A stretch of DNA of 64,000 nucleotides from Raoultibacter timonensis (lineage in GTDB: Bacteria; Actinomycetota; Coriobacteriia; Coriobacteriales; Eggerthellaceae). Where the stretch lies: contig NZ_LT964681.1 in the NCBI RefSeq assembly GCF_900240215.1, forward strand, positions 845,540 through 909,539, given 5' to 3'. The position numbers and the translations under genes were made by a program. How positions within the stretch are numbered: the first letter of the stretch is position 1; each line of letters begins with the position of its first letter. Below the pieces are notes generated by a model, which made no database searches, was not told the origin of the DNA, and worked only from the letters and a program-made list of their open reading frames with translations. This document shows positions 33,052-41,838 of this stretch, in pieces.

Positions 33052-33945
33052 CTATTTGTCAATTAGAGTTTCGTACATCTCCCTATGCCATCGATCCATT
33101 TGCTCGACAGCGTTTGCATCGAGATCGGAGTAGAGTTCGCTCGTCGCCTCGCCAAGCTTTTTGGTTATCTTCGCTTCGAGAGAGCGCCCCTTCTCGGAAA
33201 CGGAAAAAGAAGCGTCGCGTTTTTCGGCGCTATCCTGATGGGCCACAACGTAACCCCCTGATTCGAGCTTCGCTTTCCCCCTCGATATCGCTGCCCTATC
33301 CATGAGAAGCCTGGCTGCAATGTCGTATGACCTCAAAGGCTCATCCGAATTTGCCAACAGGTTCAGCATCCTGTATTCGGGCGTGGATATTCCCCCCGCT
33401 TCCTTGATGATCTTATCCCACATCTTCGGAAGAACCTTCATATTGACTATGAACTCCGGCGATATCGGAAGGACTTGCTTCTCGAACGAAGCCGTATGCA
33501 GGCTATTCGACGAATTCAGCTTCTTGTTCACGTAGCTGCCGATCAGTACGGCTTCCCTGATATCCTCATCTGTCATGGTTTTCCAAAACGAAGCCTTCAT
33601 GTCTTCGTAAATATCCTCCGTCGCCTGCTTTGTGGTACTGACTCCCTTTTCGGTGATAGACATATCGGTCGCACGACGATCTTGGGCGTTGATGGTCTTG
33701 ACGATCAGCCCTTGGTTTTTGAGGTTCGAGACGGCCACCGAAATCGAATTGTGCTTGAGATGCAAGAACCCGCCGACAGAAAGCCCCTTAGAGACGCCTC
33801 CCGATAGCTCTATTGAACGCAGAATCGAAAATTCGGTAGGTGATAGACCGTACTTCGACGATAAGATTATCTTGATATGCTTTTCATGCTCAATGATCAC
33901 CGTCATCATCTGGTAGCTGAATGAAACCTTTCTTTCGGCAGCCAT
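33052..33945 (-). CDS. Fused double-domain MarR-family regulator
   Basis: A 297-residue protein with two complete MarR-type winged-helix units. Residues 1-140 contain 'LSPTEFSILRSIEL...HNSISVAVSNLKNQGLIVKTINAQDRRATDMSITEKG'. Residues 150-297 contain 'ISTPEYRMLNLLANSDEPLRSYDIAARLLMDRAAISRGKAKLESGGYVV...KRDASFSVSEKG'. Ordinary MarR proteins are about 140-150 residues and act as homodimers, so this is a covalent dimer of unlike halves. It lies upstream of and in the same direction as the FAD reductase. Matching repeats lie in both promoter regions, which suggests it controls the reductase and itself. Confidence 0.85.
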   Translation of the reverse strand: MAAERKVSFSYQMMTVIIEHEKHIKIILSSKYGLSPTEFSILRSIELSGGVSKGLSVGGFLHLKHNSISVAVSNLKNQGLIVKTINAQDRRATDMSITEKGVSTTKQATEDIYEDMKASFWKTMTDEDIREAVLIGSYVNKKLNSSNSLHTASFEKQVLPISPEFIVNMKVLPKMWDKIIKEAGGISTPEYRMLNLLANSDEPLRSYDIAARLLMDRAAISRGKAKLESGGYVVAHQDSAEKRDASFSVSEKGRSLEAKITKKLGEATSELYSDLDANAVEQMDRWHREMYETLIDK

Positions 33946-33959
33946 TGCGCTCTCCCTAG

Positions 33960-33984
33960 TATGTCAATTTTACAATACGTCAAT
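33960..33984. promoter_or_regulatory. Putative MarR operator in its own promoter
   Basis: TATGTCAAT (33960-33968) and TACGTCAAT (33976-33984), 16 bases apart start to start, lie 15 bases upstream of the MarR start. They mirror the pair upstream of the FAD reductase. Confidence 0.65.
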
Positions 33985-34124
33985 TGAAATCAGCTTTACG
34001 GTACCAGAAAGAGCGCTCACGCGTAACCGAGCCTGAACATCCTGCGGTGAAAATCTCGCAACAACTCCACGCTGCAAACGGCGAAAAGCCCGAAGATGGG
34101 CAAAATAACTTCTCTATAGGCATT

Positions 34125-34146
34125 TTGCCGTTCGACCGAACGGCAA
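34125..34146 (-). terminator. Hairpin after hypD
   Basis: A perfect 10-bp stem, TTGCCGTTCG (34125-34134) with CGAACGGCAA (34137-34146). It starts 13 bases past the hypD stop on the minus strand; the loop is only 2 bases in this pairing. Confidence 0.55.
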
Positions 34147-34159
34147 CCTACACGCACCC

Positions 34160-35236
34160 TCAGTAGTAGCGGTAGTACGCGGCGCAGCTGCCTTCGCTCG
34201 ATACCATGCAGGGACCGACGGGGTTCTCCGGCGAACAGACCTTGCGGAACAGCGGGCACTCGTTCGGCGCCATGATGCCGCGCAGCACATCGCCGCAGCG
34301 GCAGCCTTTCGGATCCTGCGTCGGCTCGATTTCGGGATCGAAGCGCAGCACGGCATCGAACTCGCGGTACTCGGGGCGAATGCGATAGCCCGAATCGGGG
34401 ATCTCGCCCAAACCGCGCCAGATGGCGGGACACGTTTCGAACACCTCGTCGATGGCGGCCATCGCCGTCGGATTGCCTTCGGCCATGACGCCGCGGGCAT
34501 AGGCGATCTCGATCTCGGCGCGACCCTCGTGAAGCTGCCGCATGATCATGGCGATTCCCTGCAGCACATCGACCGGCTCGAATCCGGTAATCACCCCGGC
34601 GATGCCGTACTTTTCGGCCAAGAACCGATAGGGCTCCATGCCGATGATGGTGCTCACATGGCCGGGGAGGATGAGCGCATCCACTTTGAGCTCGGGGTCG
34701 TTCACGATGGTTTCGAGCGCCCCGGGCATGTTCTTGTGGGCGGCGAAGACCGAGAAGTTCTTGAGGCCCATGGCCTTCGCGCGCTTGATCGACATGGCGA
34801 CAAGCGGCGTCGTCGTCTCGAAGCCCACACCCACGAAGACGATCTCACGATCGGGGCAGTCCTGGGCAAGATTGAGCGCGTCGAGCGGGGAGTACACGAT
34901 TTGGATCGAACGGCCGGCGGCTTGCTCTTTCAGCAAGCTCGAGGTCGAACCGGGCACGCGCGTCATATCGCCGAACGTGGCGATCGTCACGTTCTCGACG
35001 CGTGCGAGCGCGATGACCGTATCGATATCGCGGTTCGACGTCACGCACACCGGGCAACCGGGCCCCGATGCAAGGCGGATGCCCTCGGGCATGAGGTTGC
35101 GGATGCCGTTACGCGCGATGGCGACCGTATGGGTTCCGCACACTTCCATAAGCGTCGCCTGCTCGGGGGCGAGCGATCCGATGGAATCGATAAGCCCGCG
35201 GGCGAGTTTCGGATCCTTGAACTGGGAGAGATCCAT
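34160..35236 (-). CDS. hypD: Hydrogenase maturation protein HypD
   Basis: A 358-residue protein of normal HypD length. It shows 'MEVCGTHTVAIARNGIRNLMP', 'GPGCPVCVT', 'GFETTTPL' and the C-terminal cluster region 'GCRCGDVLRGIMAPNECPLF'. HypD carries a 4Fe-4S cluster and, with HypC, assembles the Fe(CN)2CO group of NiFe hydrogenases. The gene starts 2 bases after the hypC stop. It shows that the organism makes an NiFe hydrogenase; no structural hydrogenase gene is in the window. Confidence 0.97.
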   Translation of the reverse strand: MDLSQFKDPKLARGLIDSIGSLAPEQATLMEVCGTHTVAIARNGIRNLMPEGIRLASGPGCPVCVTSNRDIDTVIALARVENVTIATFGDMTRVPGSTSSLLKEQAAGRSIQIVYSPLDALNLAQDCPDREIVFVGVGFETTTPLVAMSIKRAKAMGLKNFSVFAAHKNMPGALETIVNDPELKVDALILPGHVSTIIGMEPYRFLAEKYGIAGVITGFEPVDVLQGIAMIMRQLHEGRAEIEIAYARGVMAEGNPTAMAAIDEVFETCPAIWRGLGEIPDSGYRIRPEYREFDAVLRFDPEIEPTQDPKGCRCGDVLRGIMAPNECPLFRKVCSPENPVGPCMVSSEGSCAAYYRYY

Positions 35237-35238
35237 GG

Positions 35239-35544
35239 CTACAGCCCCAACGAGCCGAGAGAGCCACCCCCGCCGAGGGATGGCGCCGAGGCGCCTTGCG
35301 GTGCCTCTTGCGGAACGTCGTCCATTGCAAGCTCGGGAAACTGCTTGATGAGATCGATGGTCTCCTGGGCGTACTGCTCATCGACCACCTCGATGGCGAA
35401 GCCCGCGTGCACGAGCACGAAATTGCCGACGCCCGCCTGCGGAGTCAGATCGAGGGATATATCACGGGTTACACCGAGGATGTCGACGGTCGCCATATGG
35501 TCGTCTTTGAGCTCGGTGATCCTCGCAGGAATTGCCAAACACAT
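35239..35544 (-). CDS. hypC: Hydrogenase maturation chaperone HypC
   Basis: A 101-residue protein beginning MCLAIPA. The Cys at position 2 is the essential Fe-binding residue of HypC. It continues with 'DILGVTRDISLDL' and 'GNFVLVHAGFAIEVVD', typical of HypC/HupF. A Gly/Ser-rich tail ('SLGGGGSLGSLGL') makes it longer than most HypC proteins of about 75-90 residues. AAGAAGG precedes the ATG. It lies between hypF (88 bases upstream) and hypD. Confidence 0.95.
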   Translation of the reverse strand: MCLAIPARITELKDDHMATVDILGVTRDISLDLTPQAGVGNFVLVHAGFAIEVVDEQYAQETIDLIKQFPELAMDDVPQEAPQGASAPSLGGGGSLGSLGL

Positions 35545-35632
35545 AACTGCCTTCTTTCAGAAGCGGCGCGACCGCATCCGCTGCGCGATCGCAGCAAATA
35601 GCGCATCGCGCACCGCACTACGCTTATCCGTG

Positions 35633-38227
35633 TTACAAGCGCAATCCTACCACAGCCTGCCCGAAGGAGATGCAGCCATCGCTCGGCGGCAGATCGCGGT
35701 TGACGGCGACCGTGAATCCCTGATCGGCCAGCGCCGGAATCGCGTGCTCCATAAGATAGCGGTTCAAGAATACGCCTCCCGAAAGCGCCACGATCTCGAT
35801 GCCGTACGTTGCGCGAATCAGCCGCGCGCCCTGCACGATCGCCGTCACGAACGCATCGTGGAACCGCCGCGCGATCAACCCGATCGGCACCCCAGCCGCT
35901 TTGTCGTCGAGCAACGCCTCGAATACGGGAGCGGCATCGTAGAGCACGACCGATGTGTCGAGCGCCGTGCTTTCAGCCGTCGCCGTGTTCTTGACGATGT
36001 CGATCGCGTAGCGCTCGGCCGCATCGGCTTCGGCCTCGGCGTCGAATGTTTCACGTGAAACATCTGTTCGTTTTTCGCGGTTGGCCGCTCTATCGCCGAT
36101 CGCCGCCTCGAGCAGGATAGCTCCCTCCCCTTCGTACTTCGGCGCAATGCAGATGCCGAGCATGGCCGACGCCGCATCGAACAGACGGCCGACCGACGAG
36201 GTGAGCGGCGTGTTGAGTCCGCGGTCGATCATCTGGCCGCACACCTCTGCCGCCTCGCCAAGCTGTTCGAGAAGGCCCTTCGCCGCAGGATGGTCGAGCA
36301 GGTCGAACGCCCAGAGCACGCCGTAGGCCATCCGCAGCGGGTTCTTGATGGCCGCAGCGCCGCCGGGCATGGGAACGTAGGCGAAGTTCGCAAACCGTTC
36401 GTACGCAGAAAGGTTGCTGAGCAGCACTTCCCCGCCCCAGATAGTGCCGTCGGCCCCAAAACCCGTTCCGTCGAATGCGAAGCCCGCAACCGGCCCGGCC
36501 AGCTTGTTTTCCGCCATGACCGATACGATATGGGCATGGTGATGCTGCACCTCGTACACGGGCAGATCCTGCTCATGGGCCCACTTGCTCGTCAGATACT
36601 CTGGGTGCATATCGCACGCGATGCGCTCGGGCGCAATCTCGAACAGCCGCTCGTAGAGCGCCTTTGCGGCAAGCCAGGCGTCGTAGGTCTCGGCGTTTTC
36701 CATATCGCCGATATGCTGCGAAACGAACGCTTCGCCGTCACGCGTGAGGCAGAAGGTGTTCTTCTGCTCGGGACCCGTCGCGAACAGCGATGCGGGTTCG
36801 GCTTCGGCCTCATCGGGCGCATCGGCGGCGGCGTTGGCCTCCCGCGTTTCGCCGGCCTCGTCCACGGCGATCTCGGGCAGCGCAAGCGGCATCGGCGCAT
36901 ATCCGCGAGCGCGTCGCACGAACTGGATCACCGGACCTGCCGCGCCGAGATCGAGCACGCGCACGACCGAGTCGTCGTAGCGCGCACGAATCGCACGGTT
37001 GTTCCCGAGGATGGCGTCGGCAATGCCGCCGAGCACGCGATACGCCTCCCCGTCATCGGTGACGATGGGTTCGTCGTGAATGTTGCCCGACGTCATCACC
37101 AGCATACCGTCGTAATCGTTCAGCAGCAGATGCTGCACCGGCGTATAGGGAAGCATGACGCCGAGCTCGGCAAGGCCGTCGGCAAGCCCCGGGGCGAACC
37201 CGGCGTCGGCCCGCTTTTTCAACAGTACGATCGGGCGCTGGGAGCCCGTGAGCAGGCGCTCCTCCGCGTCGTTCACTTCGCATACGCGGCGAACGGCTGC
37301 GATGTCTTTCATCATGACCGCGAACGCCTTGCCCTCTCGACGCTTGCGGCGGCGCAACTCGGCAACCGCCTTCTCGTTATCGGCATCGCACACCAGGTGA
37401 AAACCGCCGAGGCCCTTGACGGCGAGGATCTTGCCGTCGCGCAGGAACCGTACCGCCTTCGCGAATATCGCATCGCTCTCTTCGCGCGTAGTGCCCCATT
37501 CGACGTTCTGGCCGCCCGCCGACTCGGCTGCGTCCGCCTCGACGTTCTGCGCCAAACCACCCGCGGTATCGGCAGAAGCGCCGTCCGAGCTTGAAGCGTC
37601 CGCTGTATCGCTCGAAGCGCCGTCCGAGGCCGAAGCACTTGCCGCATCGGTTTCGCGCCAACTCACCTTCGGACCGCACTCGAAGCAGGCGTTCGGCTGG
37701 GCATGGAATCGCCGGTCGAGCGGCTCGTCATACTCGCTCTGGCACCGAGGGCACATCGGGAATTCCTTCATCGACGTGTTCTTGCGATCGTAGGGGAGCT
37801 TCTCGATGATCGTGAACCGCGGCCCGCAGTTCGTGCAGTTGATAAACGGGTAGCGGTACCGCCGATCGTTGGGGTTCATAAGCTCGCGGGCGCAATCCTC
37901 GCACGTTGCCAAATCGGGCGAAATGAGCGTGGTCTTCTCCACGGCTCCAGCATCCGAAAACCGTATCTCGAAGGTATCGAAGCCCTCGAGCGGCACCTCC
38001 TTGAGCGACAGCTCGTCAACCTGCGAAGCGGCGGGCGGGTTTTCCGAAAGCTCGATCACGAACTCGTCGAGCAGCTTGCCCTCGCCCTCTGCGTGGATGA
38101 ACACACCGTCGGTTGCATTGAGAACCCAACCGTTGATCAGGTATTTTTTCGCCATACGGTAAACAAAGGGGCGGAATCCCACCCCTTGTACGATTCCGCG
38201 GACTTGAATGTCTAGAGCCTCGATCAT
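35633..38227 (-). CDS. hypF: Carbamoyltransferase HypF
   Basis: An 864-residue protein that makes the cyanide ligands of NiFe hydrogenase from carbamoyl phosphate. The domain order is: acylphosphatase (1-92, 'GFRPFVYR'), two zinc-finger pairs (C109-x2-C112...C131-x2-C134; C159-x2-C162...C181-x2-C184), YrdC-like (about 250-400), and Kae1-like (about 480-864, with 'HHHAHIVSVMAEN'). HypF is usually about 750 residues. The excess comes from Ala/Asp/Ser-rich inserts at about 194-245 and 445-480, and from a stretch near 722-727 encoded by a parS site. It is the first gene of hypF-hypC-hypD; hypA, hypB and hypE are absent here. Confidence 0.95.
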   Translation of the reverse strand: MIEALDIQVRGIVQGVGFRPFVYRMAKKYLINGWVLNATDGVFIHAEGEGKLLDEFVIELSENPPAASQVDELSLKEVPLEGFDTFEIRFSDAGAVEKTTLISPDLATCEDCARELMNPNDRRYRYPFINCTNCGPRFTIIEKLPYDRKNTSMKEFPMCPRCQSEYDEPLDRRFHAQPNACFECGPKVSWRETDAASASASDGASSDTADASSSDGASADTAGGLAQNVEADAAESAGGQNVEWGTTREESDAIFAKAVRFLRDGKILAVKGLGGFHLVCDADNEKAVAELRRRKRREGKAFAVMMKDIAAVRRVCEVNDAEERLLTGSQRPIVLLKKRADAGFAPGLADGLAELGVMLPYTPVQHLLLNDYDGMLVMTSGNIHDEPIVTDDGEAYRVLGGIADAILGNNRAIRARYDDSVVRVLDLGAAGPVIQFVRRARGYAPMPLALPEIAVDEAGETREANAAADAPDEAEAEPASLFATGPEQKNTFCLTRDGEAFVSQHIGDMENAETYDAWLAAKALYERLFEIAPERIACDMHPEYLTSKWAHEQDLPVYEVQHHHAHIVSVMAENKLAGPVAGFAFDGTGFGADGTIWGGEVLLSNLSAYERFANFAYVPMPGGAAAIKNPLRMAYGVLWAFDLLDHPAAKGLLEQLGEAAEVCGQMIDRGLNTPLTSSVGRLFDAASAMLGICIAPKYEGEGAILLEAAIGDRAANREKRTDVSRETFDAEAEADAAERYAIDIVKNTATAESTALDTSVVLYDAAPVFEALLDDKAAGVPIGLIARRFHDAFVTAIVQGARLIRATYGIEIVALSGGVFLNRYLMEHAIPALADQGFTVAVNRDLPPSDGCISFGQAVVGLRL
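36047..36062. promoter_or_regulatory. parS site 3, inside hypF
   Basis: A perfect TGTTTCACGTGAAACA within the hypF coding sequence, read on the minus strand as 'DVSRETF'. It is followed by TCTGTTCG at 36063-36070, one base different from the flank of sites 1 and 2. Confidence 0.92.
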
Positions 38228-38285
38228 CGCAAAATCCTTCTAGGGACGCGAATCCGCAACGCGGTGCAGCACGACGGCGCGGATC

Positions 38286-40013
38286 CTATTCTTTTTCCGC
38301 CGCCTCCTGCTCGAGTTCTTCGAGCACTTCGACCACCAGCTCGGACAGCGCGCGTAGCGTGACGCCCGAATGATCGGGGAGATGTATATGGATGCAGCGG
38401 CGCCCGCGGTCGGCAAGCGTCATCAGGTCACCCGCCGCTTGGGCTTTCGCCAACGCGCCGAGGCTTTCCGCCTCCTGATCGAGCGGAATATCTTTGAGCT
38501 CGTCGGCAGACAGGATGAGGAACACGCCGTCGTTCGGCCCGCCTTTTTGCAGCTGGCCTGTGGAATGCAGGTAACGGGGACCGACCTCGAGGCACGAGAC
38601 GACGCGGCAGGTGACGCCCACGCCATGGCGAATCGTCTCAAGCGCCTCGCGACGCCCCTCGCCAGTGAACGGGAGAAACGCATTTACAGCGAAGTAGTCG
38701 CCCGGCTTGATGCTGCCGAGCAGCGCCCTGAGCGCTCCGCGCAGATCGGATACGCCGTCGAACATCGGGGCAACCGTAACCTCAACCTCACCGGTATGCA
38801 CATCGCCGATGTAATCCTCGGCAAAATCGGGGGCTGGCTGGCCGTCGCGCAAAATGCCGAGCACCGCCTGCTTTGCCGAAGCCACATCGGGCTGGTCGAA
38901 CGGGCATACGCGCATGAGGTAGCCGCACATCGCGATGGCGTACTCCCACATGACGAAATGCTCGGCAAGCTCGGCTGCGTTGTCGATCTTGAAGTTGAGG
39001 CGGGGTATGGCAGGATCAAGGTACGCAAGGCTCATCTCGAAGTTCTTGCGCTCGTCCCACAGATCGGTTCTCGTCTGATAAACGATCGCCGTGCGATCGC
39101 CCGTATCCTTGTTGAGCAGCAGCGCGTCGAGCTCGATGTTGGGAAGGATCCCCTGGCCGCCTTTGCCGAGGCTTTCGGCAACGAGCTGCTCGATCCACAG
39201 GCCGAGCACGCGACCGCGCTTCGGCGTAAGGAACGAGAACTTGTTGCGACCCTGCAGGTAGTTGTCGTACAGGAAGGCCGCAAGGCCGACGGCGGGATTG
39301 TCGATGGCGTCTTCGCTGCAGCGACGCTCCGCTTCGATCGCATGGTCCATGAGTTCGCGCAAGTCGATGCCCACAAGCGCTGCGGGCAAAAGCCCGAATA
39401 CCGAGAGCGCGGAGAACCGTCCGCCAACCGTCGGCTCGCCCGGGAACACTGCGGCCCAGCCCTCTTCCTTCGCCTGCTTATCAAGCTCGGAACCGGGATC
39501 GGTGATGGCGACGAGCCGCTTGACGAGGTCCTCTTCGCTCACGCACTCGGCAAGCTCGTTACGCACGGCGCGCAGCGCGAGCCTCGGCTCGATGGTGCCG
39601 CCGCTCTTCGACGAGATGATGAACAGCGTTGTTTCGGGTTTCACCTCGGCCAAGATGCCGCGTACGCGAACCGGGGAATCGGAATCGAGCGTCTTGAACG
39701 AGACCATCCCCGAATCGACCTTGTTGTACTTGGTGATGGTCATAGGCGCCTGCGTCGAGCCGCCTTGGCCGATCAGCACGACGGTTTTCAGCCCGCCGGC
39801 GATCGCATCGTCGGCAAATGCCTGGATATCCCCAAGGGGATACGGGGGGTTGCTGGCCAAATCGGTCCAGCCCATGTATTCAGCAGCGCATGCGCTTGCG
39901 TCATCAGAAAACTCGTAGAGACTCGCATCCTTCGCAAGGATTCTGCTGGCTACCTTTTCTTTCACCAGCATCTTTGCAGAGGGGTAGAGCTTCTCAACTT
40001 CACCGACTAACAT
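38286..40013 (-). CDS. pgi: Glucose-6-phosphate isomerase
   Basis: A 575-residue cytoplasmic enzyme with two SIS-type sugar-isomerase domains ('VVLIGQGGSTQAPM', 'TLFIISSKSGGTIEPRLALRAV', 'PTVGGRFSALSVFGLLPAALVGIDLRELMD'). It interconverts glucose-6-phosphate and fructose-6-phosphate. The SKSGGT and VGGRFSALS segments match the active-site region of the actinobacterial-type isomerase, which in some lineages is fused to transaldolase; here it stands alone. AAGAAGG precedes the ATG. It lies 58 bases upstream of hypF in the same direction, so a shared transcript is possible without functional link. Confidence 0.92.
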   Translation of the reverse strand: MLVGEVEKLYPSAKMLVKEKVASRILAKDASLYEFSDDASACAAEYMGWTDLASNPPYPLGDIQAFADDAIAGGLKTVVLIGQGGSTQAPMTITKYNKVDSGMVSFKTLDSDSPVRVRGILAEVKPETTLFIISSKSGGTIEPRLALRAVRNELAECVSEEDLVKRLVAITDPGSELDKQAKEEGWAAVFPGEPTVGGRFSALSVFGLLPAALVGIDLRELMDHAIEAERRCSEDAIDNPAVGLAAFLYDNYLQGRNKFSFLTPKRGRVLGLWIEQLVAESLGKGGQGILPNIELDALLLNKDTGDRTAIVYQTRTDLWDERKNFEMSLAYLDPAIPRLNFKIDNAAELAEHFVMWEYAIAMCGYLMRVCPFDQPDVASAKQAVLGILRDGQPAPDFAEDYIGDVHTGEVEVTVAPMFDGVSDLRGALRALLGSIKPGDYFAVNAFLPFTGEGRREALETIRHGVGVTCRVVSCLEVGPRYLHSTGQLQKGGPNDGVFLILSADELKDIPLDQEAESLGALAKAQAAGDLMTLADRGRRCIHIHLPDHSGVTLRALSELVVEVLEELEQEAAEKE

Positions 40014-40141
40014 TGGGACCTTCTTTCTGCGAAAGTTCCCCTATTCTATCAGACACGCTCAGGATAGGGTCCATCTCCGCATATCCTCCCGAATGGGACG
40101 TTATTTCCTAGTTCTGACGTGGTATTTCGTCGTAGACGCAC

Positions 40142-41614
40142 TCACCCCTCGTGCGCAGGTTCGTCGATTACCTCGATCTCGTTTTCGATCTGCTCGAGTA
40201 GCAGGTACAGCTCGGCCTGCGAATGGACTTCGAGCTTCGCGTAGATGTTGCGCATGTGGGTCTTCACCGTCGATTGGCTTACGACGAGCTTTTTTGCGAT
40301 GTAGGGCGCATGGTACTTTTGGGCAAGGAGGACGAGGATCTCGCCTTCTCGGGCGGTGAGTCCGAACCGCTTTATCAGTACCGCACATGAATCTTTTTCC
40401 GGAACCTCCAGAGCAGCCGACTCCCCGGTATCGGATGTGGCCGAAACCAGGTTCTTCTGAATCATGAGAAAGGCCAATATGCCGCCTGCGATAAACGTCA
40501 CCAGCACGATCACCGAAGCTATCGCAGCGAACGTAGCTGCGGGCAGCATTGCGTACAGCGCAGACGAAGCCGCTCGCGCAAAAATCATCAAGGCGAACGA
40601 CAGCAACAGGGGAAGCAGCGGATTGATCCGATCGGAAAACAAAAACGGCGTGGCAAACAGATAGAACAGCGTCACCTTGTACGTCGCATCGATGATGAGC
40701 AGGTAGATGAACCACAGATCGGCCGACGCCTGCGATGCGTAGAACGCGAGAAACGTGATAGGCAATACGAACAGCTCGAACACGAGAATGAAATTACGAT
40801 TCCAGACCCGCAAAACCACGAGAAGGGCCACAGCCCCCGCGATAAGCACACCGCATCCTATGCTGAGCTGGATCAAAAACGTCACGAGCGAGTCGCTTTG
40901 AAACGGCATCCAGACCGACTGGATGGATACGAACGGCCCGCGGCAAAGCAGTGGCAACGCGATCAGGCCGAAAGCCACAACCGTCTCCCTTTTGCTTCCG
41001 CACGAGAATCGCGGAAGGGGGCGAGCGAGCTCGTCATCGAGTTTCTCGTATTCCGCCGCGCCGTCAACCGAGACGATTTTGGGTTCGTAGACGATGAAGC
41101 ACGCGCCCGCAACCAACGGAAGCGCACAGACGAGGGCGTACGAAATGCCCTGGTCGAGCACCGACAGGACAAGGGTGATACAACCCGACGCAAGGCAAGC
41201 GGCCGCAAACACCAGCGCTGACCTTCGCGCACCTAGCTCGGCGAGGCGTTCGCCCCAAAACAGCAGAAGGCAAGCGCTCCCGATTCGGTACAACGACTGC
41301 GTCGCCAGCACAGCCCCATCGTTCGGCAACTCTGCTCCGGATACCGCCAACAGCGAGAATGCGGCCGCAACCACGGCAATCCCCACGCGAGCGATCTTCG
41401 GTGAGGAAATGCGCAGCGTCTTTTTCGCGCCGTACCCCGCGGCGAGCGCAAGGATGAAGGCAACCTCGACAAAATACGGAGCAGGGGCGAACATGGAGAA
41501 ATTGACATGGTGAACGGCGGGCATTCGTTGGATCTCAAGCACCAAGAGCGCGCACGCAAAGCCGATGACGGCTACCCCTATGTGCAGAGATGTGCGTGCG
41601 AAGCGTTTGATCAT
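40142..41614 (-). CDS. Membrane-bound LuxR-type regulator (second copy)
   Basis: A 490-residue protein with about 12 hydrophobic helices in residues 5-410 and a C-terminal LuxR domain ('LTAREGEILVLLAQKYHAPYIAKKLVVSQSTVKTHMRNIYAKLEVHSQAELYLLLE'). It has the same plan as the protein at 19688 but low sequence similarity in the membrane part. ATG 41614 was chosen because GGAGGAAAG precedes it; the upstream ATG at 41632 has no ribosome site. It is divergent from the FAD reductase at 41839, the likely target. The N-terminal membrane domain probably senses a small ligand directly or through a partner. Confidence 0.9.
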   Translation of the reverse strand: MIKRFARTSLHIGVAVIGFACALLVLEIQRMPAVHHVNFSMFAPAPYFVEVAFILALAAGYGAKKTLRISSPKIARVGIAVVAAAFSLLAVSGAELPNDGAVLATQSLYRIGSACLLLFWGERLAELGARRSALVFAAACLASGCITLVLSVLDQGISYALVCALPLVAGACFIVYEPKIVSVDGAAEYEKLDDELARPLPRFSCGSKRETVVAFGLIALPLLCRGPFVSIQSVWMPFQSDSLVTFLIQLSIGCGVLIAGAVALLVVLRVWNRNFILVFELFVLPITFLAFYASQASADLWFIYLLIIDATYKVTLFYLFATPFLFSDRINPLLPLLLSFALMIFARAASSALYAMLPAATFAAIASVIVLVTFIAGGILAFLMIQKNLVSATSDTGESAALEVPEKDSCAVLIKRFGLTAREGEILVLLAQKYHAPYIAKKLVVSQSTVKTHMRNIYAKLEVHSQAELYLLLEQIENEIEVIDEPAHEG

Positions 41615-41681
41615 CTTTCCTCCCGAAGACATATATACCAGAAAACGGCTGTCGAAACGCTCGTTCGAAGCAACTTCATAC

Positions 41682-41717
41682 CGTTTGTGGTAGGAAAAAA
41701 TCTATCCTCGTTGGTAG
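41682..41717. promoter_or_regulatory. Putative LuxR operator, second copy
   Basis: CGTTTGTGGTA (41682-41692) and CCTCGTTGGTAGG (ending 41717) lie between the divergent LuxR and reductase genes. They match CGTTTTTGGTA and CCTCTTGGTAGG at 21274-21301. The TGGTA units are 24 bases apart here. Confidence 0.5.
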
Positions 41718-41838
41718 GTTTGATATGCGGATTTGGCATTCGCGCAACCGAGTCGAAAACTCGTCGCGAGCAATCGACTATCGGAAGCCCGCCGCAATCT
41801 GAAGGCAAAAGGAACACCAAGGAAGGGATGGTTCTGTC

